Part shown: piece by piece, positions 18,150 through 25,837 of the stretch
Numbering within the stretch: position 1 is the first letter of the stretch
Layout of the letters: every line of letters begins with the position of its first letter
Source: Seison nebaliae
Lineage: Eukaryota > Rotifera > Pararotatoria > Seisonacea > Seisonidae
Reading direction: 5' to 3'
Length of the DNA stretch: 25,837 nucleotides
NCBI GenBank assembly: GCA_023231475.1
Contig: JALJEE010001642.1
Span: 1-25,837 of the forward strand
Position numbers and translations under genes: made by a program
The notes under the pieces: model-generated
Database searches by the model: none
What the model was told of the DNA's origin: nothing
The model's input: the letters and a program-made list of their open reading frames with translations, nothing else

Positions 18150-19742
18150 TCATTGATTCTGGTTTTGACGTGGTGCTTTTATTATGATCGATTCGACTCG
18201 TTGAAAAACTTGACGGAAACTGTCGTCGGCATTGACGATACTAACCAGTTCCTTATCAGCCGTCCGATAATATGTCAACAATTCTTCCAAGTACATTTGG
18301 TAGAGATTGACTTTTTCTTGAATGACAATCGGTTCATTTTCTGGATGTCGTCGAAGTGAAAGAATCGAATCCTGAATTGGTTTTGGTGGCGGTTCGAATA
18401 AAAGATGATATTGTTCGCCTGTATTCTGTTCCGTATATTTCAATGATAATCGTTCCATAATTGCATCGATAGGTAACTCCATGACAATGACGTTACTGGG
18501 AACATATCCCGCTAATTCGAGTTGTTCGGCTTGACTCTTATTTTTCGGATATCCAGTTAATACCCAACCTAAAAATAAATTTCAAAAAAAAAGAAGAAGA
18601 AGAAAAGAACCTTTCGATCGACAATCTAATTCATTCAAACGGTTCTTTATGATCTGTAATACGATGTGATCTGGTATCTGAATATCGTCATTGATGAACG
18701 GTTCACATGCTAAACCCAAACTGGTTTTAGATGCGATTGCTTGTTCAATCAAATACTCGAGATTGACAGGAACCAAACCATAATGTTCAGAAATATGACT
18801 TGCTAATGTTCGCTTACCAGCTCCTGGGGGACCGACGATGATTATTCGTACAGTTCGAGGAGCGTTACTTCGTGGTTCTGTTTTAACGAATCGGACAGAT
18901 TGTTTGAATACGTCGATGATTGGACGATTAACATCGATACAACGAATGGCTGATCGAAATGCTTCGATGATTCCAGTGATGTTACAATGATACAAAGTAA
19001 ATCGATCCAATAAAGTATTATCATCATTATCATTCGGTATGACTAATCTAAAAAAAGAGAATTTAAAATAAGCTTATGAAAATTATTTTTGAAATAATTA
19101 TGAAAACCGTTCCATGACTTCTTCACTGTTGGGTGTATTGAATGTCATGTGATAGACGTCTTCGGTTACCGGATCTAATCTCATTCCTTTGGCTCTTTCC
19201 AATAATTCCTGATCGGTCGAATCTAACAAAATGATATGTTCATATTGGAATCCACTATTTTGAAGAGAAAGAGCTTCATTCCTAGTTCGTGGATATCCAA
19301 CGAGAATGAATCCTCGGTTAGTAACATCTGATTGTTCTACACGGGTTTTGATGAATCTTAAATTCGCCCCACTATTTAACTAGGAAGAATTTCCCAAATA
19401 ATAATTATAATTATATGTTTTTTTATTATAATCATTTATATATTAATGATGAGAAATAACTCGTTTATCTGGTAATGATGAGGAATCGATTCGGACCACG
19501 TTAAATTCATCAATTAACATTTTCGCTATTGTATTCTTGCCGGAAAGTGGCGGTCCTAATATGATGATTTTAGGTACGTGTTTATTATTCCTTAACAAGT
19601 CAACCATATATCTCAATGGATTCTCGGGTCGATTAATTAAAAGTTGTCTCAATAATTGCTCGATTGTATCGAACAATCGATGTTTCTCAGCATAACTCAC
19701 ATATTCGTTGGGAATTTGTACGGGATATTTAGTCTTATCCAT
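18150..19742 (-). CDS. AK8: adenylate kinase 8 (two-domain ciliary adenylate kinase)
   Basis: Four exons (19742-19461, 19379-19108, 19047-18611, 18568-18150) join in phase to give 469 residues; human AK8 has 479. AK8 moves phosphate between ATP, AMP and ADP and is linked to motile cilia. The start (YPVQIPNEYVSYAEKHRLFD) matches the human start IPPEMPQYGEENHIFE. Domain 1 has the P-loop GPPLSGKN (63-70), then GFILVGYPRTRNEAL and ERLVIP. Domain 2 has the P-loop GPPGAGKRT (257-265), GWVLTGYPKNK, IMERLSL and GEQYHLLFEPPP, all in family order. Domain 1 lacks about 16 residues just after its P-loop helix, the NMP-binding segment, so that half may be inactive. The three introns are 81, 60 and 42 nt and all start GTT. 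TTCTTTCAG lies 10 bases before the ATG. It is divergent from the FKBP8-like gene. Confidence 0.95.
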
Positions 19743-19980
19743 TTTCTGAAACTGAAAGAATTGTTATAGAAAAAAATAGATAGATTTCTAATGATTCAAA
19801 TAAACATTTCTATGACAATAGAGACGATTAATTCAATTATTACACGACAGTCCATAGAGAAGTGAGATTGAATTTTGATGATTTAAATTTAAAAATTTCG
19901 CTTATTTTCAACATTCATCTGAATTCAATCAGTTTTTTTTTTTTAAAATTTCGTCATTTTTTTTATAAGCGACACCGAAA
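19743..19980. promoter_or_regulatory. shared divergent promoter region, AK8 / FKBP8-like
   Basis: The ATGs of the two genes are 238 bases apart on opposite strands, so both promoters must lie here. On the AK8 side, TTCTTTCAGTTTCAG ends 3 bases before the ATG. On the FKBP8 side, a T-run followed by TTTTATAAG ends 11 bases before the ATG. Both look like 3' splice sites. No TATA box stands out from the AT-rich background. Confidence 0.5.
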
Positions 19981-22397
19981 ATGAATGAACAGAAAGTCTT
20001 CGGGCAGCCAATGGGTGACGGTGACGTCGATGTTAATGACGAGGAGAATAGTAAACAAGACACGTCGAAAGATGCAGATGAAATTCAAGAGAAGATCTCC
20101 GATGATACTGATTCCATGAAGACGGGTGTGGGAATTCCACAAAAAATTGATAGTAATATCGACATGATTGAAAAGGATGAAAAAAACGAAGAAAAATTAG
20201 AGAAAACGAAAAAAGAGAAAATTGAAGAAGAGAAAATCGAAAAGAAAATCGCAGAAATTGAGGAAAAGATTTTAGATGAAAAAATTGAAGAGAAAATTGA
20301 AGAAAGAAAAGATGAAAATGTTAAATTGAATTTAAATGTAGAAGGAAATTTAGAAGAAGAAGAAGTTGATTTAAAGAAAGTTGATTCTTTGTCCAATTCC
20401 TCATCCGATTCATCATTCCAAATGGTTAAACCGTCTATCGTTCAGAAAGACAACGTCGATGGTAAATTCGACAAGAATCTTTCAAAGTCTTTTATTGCTG
20501 TGGAGAAATCAGAGAATATTTTCAATGGAAAATCGCCGGAAGATAACGAGAATGATATAAAAACGAAAGAAGATGTGGAAAAAGATTTGGATATAAGAGA
20601 TGAAAATAACGAAGATGGAAAGGAAACCGTTCAAATTATAATAGAAGAAGAGATAATAGTGAAAGAAGAAGAAGAAGAGAAAATGATAGAAGAAAAATTT
20701 AATTTCAGATTGGAAGAAGTTCCAATTAAAGAAGGTTCAATTTATGAAATAAATTTTGACGACTTAAATTTCGAAGATTTACCAAAATTAGAGAACGATT
20801 TGGAGAAACAAGATGAAAGTATAATTGATGAAGAAGAACAAGAACAGGAGAAGGAAATCCTTGAAGAAAATATTGAAAAAACGGACAAAGAATTTTTTGA
20901 GAAGTTTCATAAAATAATCGACCAAATCGAAGAATCTCGAGAATTTTTCGATGAGAAAACTGTAGATCCAGAAAACTTACCGAAACCAAATGGAATTTTG
21001 GAAGAGAAAAACGAAAATTTAACCATTCGATCAGATACGGAACAATTAGAGGAAGAAACTAAAATATCTGTTAAAGAAGATGTGGAGAAGTCGGAGAAGG
21101 AAGTTGAAAATATTTCGAAATTTGATGATATATTGGGAACTAAAAAAATCGGAATTCAGGTTTATTTCTCATTTAAAATTAAAAAAATTTTTTAAATTTT
21201 TTTAAAAAGTATTTGACGAAAGGAAGTGGAAAGAAAATACAGAAGAAAGATAAGATCAGTATATCTTATTCATTGTATAAATTATCAGATAATAGTGATA
21301 TGACGGTGGATCGGACTGACGGTGAATTAATAGAGAAAAAAGAAGAAGAAACTGGAATTATTGGACTCTTCGACTTTCCAACAGGTTCCTTACAATTACT
21401 TGATTTTTCTTCTTCATTGTCATCTCTCGACAGGATTGGAAATGGGTTTACAATTATTGACGGAAGAACAGGAAACCGTTCTTCAGATGAGTGACGAATT
21501 TGCTCCATTCTCATGTCGTTATGAGTTGAAAGTGAATAAAATTATTCCTTGGTTATTAGCCTCCGAATGTTATCAAGACGAGATGATGGAAGAATTGTTC
21601 GTTTTTAAATTTTTTGATTTTTTTCAAATTTTTGAATTTTCTCAAAATATTTTTAGATCAAGTTTAAGATCGAAAGGGAAGACGTTCTGTTCACAGAAAG
21701 AGAATGATAAAGCATTATTCATCTATAAAGCGTTCATATTAATTCATCTCAATTTTATTCATATTCTTTTTGAAGTGCATTGAAGAAAGCATCGTTAGTA
21801 CAAGACGGAAAACGACGAGATGGTGAAACGGATTTGGAGAACGAAAAAAGAATGGATGAATTGAGGAAATTGAGATCGATTTTATGGAATAACATTTCCG
21901 TTATCCATAAAGCAAAGAACAATATTGAAGAGGCATTGAAAGCGTGTAATCAGGCGGTGGAATTGGACGAAGATCACGAGAAAGCTTATTATCGACTCAT
22001 GTCCTTGTTCATTGAGATGAAGACGAATTATGTGGAATGTATGAAAGGATGTAAAACTCGAGTGGGGAAATTAGAGAAGAAATTGGAGACGATTGATCAA
22101 TCAACGAAATTGTATCAAGACATTGAACAATTCATCACGAATTATCGCATCATTTTTCGAAAAGCGAAAGACGCTTATGAAAAAGAGGCGAAAGAACAGA
22201 AAGAAATGTATAGACGAATGATCAGTGGTACGAATTCTTCTCAGAAGAAATTGGAAGAGAAAGAAAAACAAGTTTTCTCTAAATTCTCTTCTAGTCATTC
22301 ATTCACTGTCGTGAAGGATCGATGGATCAGGAATATGTTAATAGCGGGTGGACTGGTGGCAGCGGCCGCGATCGGTCTTGGATTTTGGATGAAATAA
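19981..22397 (+). CDS. FKBP8: FKBP8-like immunophilin with acidic N-terminal extension and tail anchor (737 aa)
   Basis: Five exons (19981-21159, 21210-21384, 21434-21596, 21657-21731, 21776-22397) join in phase, and all four introns (44-60 nt) start GTT. Residues 1-~385 are a Glu/Lys/Asp-rich, coiled-coil-like extension (EEKIEEKIEE type) far longer than the short acidic head of vertebrate FKBP8. A diverged FKBP domain follows (~388-490: YLTKGSGKKIQKKDKISISY, then LEMGLQLLTEEQETVLQMSD). A TPR region (~505-640: DKALFIYKAALKKASL; WNNISVIHKAKNNIEEALKAC; ALELDED-type helix) comes next. The end is a basic patch and a C-terminal anchor (NMLIAGGLVAAAAIGLGFWM). This FKBP-TPR-tail-anchor order is that of FKBP8/FKBP38, a non-canonical chaperone on mitochondrial and ER membranes (family knowledge). 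The anchor's last residue is Lys. AATAAA overlaps the stop. Confidence 0.88.
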
Positions 22398-22413
22398 ACT
22401 TTAATTATCCCAA

Positions 22414-22419
22414 AATAAA
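22414..22419 (+). promoter_or_regulatory. polyadenylation signal between converging stop codons
   Basis: AATAAA 17 bases after the FKBP8-like stop. Another overlaps the stop at 22393-22398. Cleavage after either would put the FKBP8-like mRNA end inside the DPH1 coding region on the other strand. Confidence 0.45.
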
Positions 22420-22424
22420 ATACT

Positions 22425-24124
22425 TTATCTTCTCTCACGTAATTTACGAAAATCTTTGAAATTGGGTGCATAACCATCGGAACTGTCGTTCGAATAATAA
22501 TCCATCGGATATCGGAAATTATTCCATTTCGCTTCGTCTAATGCTACAAACGATTCATATGGATTCAATAAAGGTTTCTTAAAGAAATGACCCCAATCAA
22601 CCGACAATCTCGGACAACCGACTTGTATCCAACTAAAAAAAATTAATTTATTAATAGAGAAGTAAAATTCGAACGCTGAAATTGTGTTGAATCGATTGAG
22701 TTTAGTCGATGTGATTTCTGAAATTAGAAATTTTACATAATTTATTTTCTTTAATTTCAATTTATCTTCGATCGCCTAAAATGGAAATATTTTTTTAATA
22801 TTAGGTAAATTTTTCAAGTTCGTTGAAATGAGAAAATTGTTTAAAAGTAAATTTAAAATCAAAAAATTTTTTTAAATTTTTTTCAAAGTCGAAAAAATTT
22901 TTTCAAAGTTTTTTTAGAATTGGATAAATTTTAACTTTTACAACATTCGGTGATCCTTGACGACCTAATGTTCCCATAATTAAACCGATAATATGATTCG
23001 GTTTTTCAATGATATCTTTAAATTCATTAATATACTTCACTCGATTAGTTTTCATCAACATCTGATCATAATATTCTCTGGTGAATTTCTTATTCATCGG
23101 ATTATATCTGTCCATAATTCAAAAGGAGGAAAATAAATAGATAATAATTAACTGATAAAATTCCAATGTTGGATTAGCGATCATCGCTGCTTCCAAATGG
23201 AATCGGCCATCGCCAATGAAAATGATTTTATAGTTTTTCGACACTTCTTTATTTATTGTGATTCCGGATGAATTACAATTGCAATCTTGACATGAATAAA
23301 CGTCTTCGATGTCGAGTGATGGAGCAGTACATCCTAAAACTTCACCTTTACTTAATGGTTTACTTTGGAGTAGTTTTATATTTTTCCAATTATGATTCTC
23401 TCTCAATTCATTATATGCCATCTAAAGGATGATGTTGAAATGGAGAATAATTAAAAAATCTTCTTTAACATGTAAACTGTTGAGATATTGGACTGTGCTA
23501 CAAAGTATCAATTGAACTTCCTTCTCTGATTCATCCAAATTTTTTTTTCCGAAATTGAAATTGATAAGATCAATGAAATGTTTATAATCGATTTCGATAT
23601 CTACGAACACGAATAAAACTTCTAAATCAGCTTTCATTTGATGTATTGGAACTGGAAAAGAAACGACATTTATGTCCATTAGAAGGCTGAGAAAGGCAAC
23701 TTAGACAAGAATGACCATAATGGACAATGAAATTGCAACATAATTCTTTCGCGGTGAAATCGTCAATGCAACATGCTCCATATGTCACGTCGGCCATTAT
23801 AACAAAATCGACAAAGGACGGAGTGAATTGTTTAATTATATTTACGATAAATGTGGAGTAAGCGAGTAATCCTTCTGGAAATTGAAGTGCAACGCGCAAC
23901 GGATTCTTAAAAGTATAAAATCCTTTTCATTCATAATCTTAGTAAGAAATAGAGCATGGGAGGAGTGTCAAAAAACCTTCTCTTTTCTCCACCGCTTTCG
24001 TAATTCTCTGACAGGTTTTCTCCAATTCAAAATTATAATTCTTAGGAAGCAATTTCGTCATGATATTATACAGACTTCCTTCTTCATGACTGATTTCATG
24101 GCATCTCCTTTCAACAATCGACAT
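22425..24124 (-). CDS. DPH1: diphthamide biosynthesis protein 1 (DPH1)
   Basis: Seven exons (24124-23977, 23922-23701, 23651-23470, 23421-23153, 23107-22936, 22775-22675, 22632-22425) join in phase to 433 residues; human DPH1 has 443. With DPH2 it forms the radical-SAM-like [4Fe-4S] enzyme that transfers the aminocarboxypropyl group of SAM to a histidine of eEF2, the first step of diphthamide synthesis in the cytosol. All three cluster cysteines are present: VTYGACC (~100), GEVLGCTAP (215) and [12 protein letters not shown] (371). [54 protein letters not shown] and PMDYY also match. Intron 1 is ambiguous: a GTT donor at 23976 keeps ~10 extra residues, while a GTG donor at 23992 with an acceptor at 23906 fits the human length exactly. 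Odd: an inserted loop with CQDCNC (~228-233). Intron 5 is long (160 nt). Confidence 0.95.
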
Positions 24125-24836
24125 TCTTTAATTTTGGGTATTTATTTTTTCATGTGCTTCTCGAAAGCCAAAGAGTGGAAAACATTACTTGATATGCATA
24201 AACTGCAGAATTATTTATATATTTCATATTTCACTTTATATTCCTCCATACTTGGGTATCAATTCAACTATATTTTATTGGCAGTTTCTAACTGCCTGGT
24301 GGTTTACTTTTACTAATAAATGGTTATCTTGGTACTAATAATTATCTTCCTCTGTTCATTATTAGATTTGACATTATAAAAACCGTGAAAAGCTACAATT
24401 ATTTTATCAAGTTAATCTCATATATCGAACAACTTCAGTCAAATTGTAAGAATTCACATAATGACATATTCTGTTTTCTTTTTAAATTGTCTCTTAATTG
24501 TTAATCTTGGAAAAATGGTCGAGAAAATTAAGATGATTGTAAGAAAATGTCTAGTTAACTTACGTGTACTTTTATTTGTTAACGTCAACTGGGGCAATAT
24601 GGGAATCGGGGGCAAAATGGGATATATGCAGTTTTTAATGGAAGCCCGATGGAAGTCATATCCATCAATGCACAAGGTTCAGTCGTGCCCCAAAACTCAT
24701 GTAACAAAACAACCTTGTTTCACGGTGATTGCCATATAGGATTTGGGTTTCCCTAACAGGTTAGCAATAAAAGCAGGTAACGACAACAGAATAGGAATTA
24801 TTTTGAACTGGAAGGTAGTGGAGGAAAATTAGTCTT
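24125..24836. other. intergenic stretch, no confident gene
   Basis: DPH1 promoter at the left. Frames at 24454-24675 (minus) and 24461-24739 (plus) overlap each other and show no motif. Because a LINE endonuclease fragment lies directly to the right on the minus strand, the sequence at 24.45-24.83 kb may be further decayed LINE, but I cannot prove it. Confidence 0.4.
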
Positions 24837-25105
24837 TTAACAGAGCCAAATTAATGTGGTTGGTAAAACTTGGAAGAAGCGATAACAGATTCGATGCCTG
24901 TTAAAGTGGAATGGAAGAGTGTAAAATCGTTCGGCCGAAAATAGATGTTGAAACATAGAATATTCGATATCGTGACGTAAACGATATCGGAAGACAATTG
25001 AGAAAAATGACGAACATGGATATCTTTTGAAATGAACATACATAGTCCTCCTGAAGGTCCGTAATCTCTTCTATGTTTCCACCTATCACATGTTTCTTTC
25101 CTCAT
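24837..25105 (-). mobile_element. LINE apurinic-endonuclease (EEP) domain fragment
   Basis: An open minus-strand frame of 84 codons reads RWKHRRDYGPSGGLCMFISK, then DIVYVTISNILCFNIYFRPND, with FHSTL following. The glycine-rich GPSGGL-hydrophobic strand, a short gap, then I-hydrophobic strand and YF-P-ND is the middle of LINE-type endonuclease domains (GGvaifv...v.v....lcnvYfpP.d). The N-terminal catalytic Glu block and the C-terminal GDFN and SDH blocks are not recognisable in the same frame, so it is a remnant. It may belong to the same LINE family as the two RT fragments at 4.1 and 6.1 kb. Confidence 0.6.
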
Positions 25106-25554
25106 TAGTACAATTACCTAAAAATTAATATTAAATCATCTTTAAATCTTAATTTATCATTATGCAGAAATCAATATTCCTACTGTTTATTGGCATGCTT
25201 CAATACTCTTTAATTTTATTGTATCTTTTGATTAATTAATTTTACTATAAATAAATTGGCTTATACATTTCGGCTCATCTACATATCAGATTTTATTATC
25301 AGGATCACACTTTTTATTCTTCTACTACTAACAATAATTATTATTGTAAATAATTATTATTCATTATTATTCATCTATTAGGAATAATTTACGCAATTTG
25401 TTCTTTCCATAGAATTCTTATTAATATGTTTATTTCGCGGTTAATATCATCATTTGTTGATATTTCTTATTTATCAGAAAATTACCTATGTCTCATTTTG
25501 TCCGATTTGTTCGAGTTCAAAGAAGAAAAAATTTTAAATATGAATAAATAATAA
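25106..25554. other. AT-rich intergenic stretch, no gene seen
   Basis: It contains an A/T-only repetitive patch (about 25325-25375, taataattattattgt and similar) able to form weak hairpins. No frame or motif stands out. It should include the 3' end of the minus-strand gene to its right. Confidence 0.4.
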
Positions 25555-25837
25555 TTAAGATAGGACGTTATTGGACGGAACTGTAATTTAATAAATATTT
25601 TAACGGAATGTGGTAGATGAGTTAACATATAGAATAGGAAAATAAATGTCTTACAATTTCATTATACCAATTGGAATGGTAATGAATTCGGTCAATAATC
25701 CAATTAGACTTATTAGTTGTTGCATTGAAGAGATTGAAGAATAAATGAATTTTCTTTTGTAATTCAGGTAGAGTGTAAAGATTATAATCAATTTCGTCTC
25801 GTTGATTCAATGTATGTTTTTGAATAAAAATATTTTT
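25555..25837 (-). CDS. 3' end of an unidentified gene (runs off the right edge)
   Basis: The minus-strand frame is open from the window edge (25837) to 25627. A 46-nt intron starting GTT and ending TTACAG (25626-25581) joins in phase to a short last exon (25580-25555, TAA). The visible protein has about 78 residues (…EIDYNLYTLPELQKKIHLFF…NWIIDRIHYHSNWYNEIV…) and ends FPSNNVLS. The first exon would otherwise stop at 25622-25624, and a GTA donor at 25654 to the same acceptor is an alternative ending. The helical, aromatic and charged content looks like real protein, but I recognise no family from this fragment. Confidence 0.45.

Noticed and set aside
20085-20396. Ser/Phe-rich minus-strand frame
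   Set aside because: It is the antisense shadow of the Glu/Lys-rich exon 1 of the FKBP8-like gene.
23882-24316. 144-codon plus-strand frame
   Set aside because: It lies antisense to the first DPH1 exon and intron and has no motif. Homology clearly supports the minus strand.
24454-24739. Overlapping plus and minus frames as genes
   Set aside because: They overlap each other almost completely, show no domain, and lie next to a LINE remnant.
1-25837. tRNA or rRNA genes, CRISPR arrays, LTR or Polinton-type elements
   Set aside because: I looked for tRNA-like B boxes with cloverleaf arms, long near-identical repeats and capsid, integrase or protease motifs, and saw none that hold up.

Overview
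The window looks like a compact, AT-rich genome of a small invertebrate animal. The evidence is split genes with very short introns (mostly 39-87 nt), AATAAA signals, a secreted vWA/EGF/ShKT protein, and single-copy eukaryotic housekeeping genes. An adenylate kinase 8 (a ciliary enzyme) and a TMEM249-like protein (a subunit of the sperm CatSper channel complex in other animals) suggest motile cilia or a flagellated sperm. That argues against nematodes and nematomorphs despite the nematode-like introns and ShKT domains. I cannot name the phylum.

Layout: (1) 1-3050 holds two minus-strand genes for signal-peptide proteins with similar leaders, one cut by the left edge and one with a pentapeptide-repeat linker. 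(2) 3.05-6.5 kb is a transposon graveyard. It contains palindromic tandem repeats, a LINE reverse-transcriptase fragment (+), the tail of a hAT transposase (+), a second LINE RT fragment (-) and a fold-back element beside it. (3) 7.0-11.3 kb carries a TMEM249-like gene (+), a 10-exon vWA-EGF-ShKT gene (-), a 63-residue three-exon gene (-) and a doubtful small gene (+). (4) 11.3-13.0 kb has no confident gene. (5) 13.0-24.1 kb is dense: Enhancer-of-polycomb (+), a four-TM protein (+) and a low-complexity protein with C-terminal membrane segments (+), in tandem and 125-131 bp apart. AK8 (-) follows, converging with the last of these and divergent from a FKBP8-like protein (+). The FKBP8-like gene converges with DPH1 (-), their stop codons 27 bp apart. 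(6) 24.1-25.8 kb holds a LINE endonuclease fragment (-) and the 3' end of an unidentified gene (-).

The strongest unexpected signal concerns splicing. In the five well-supported split genes, 21 of 23 introns begin GTT, with no visible GTRAGT consensus. Several genes also have a 3' splice-site-like tract a few bases before the ATG, which could mean spliced-leader trans-splicing and a possible three-gene operon at 13.0-18.0 kb.

The genes do not form one pathway. EPC acts in chromatin, DPH1 in translation-factor modification and the FKBP8-like protein probably at a membrane. AK8, TMEM249 and perhaps the 63-residue protein could belong to cilium or sperm biology.
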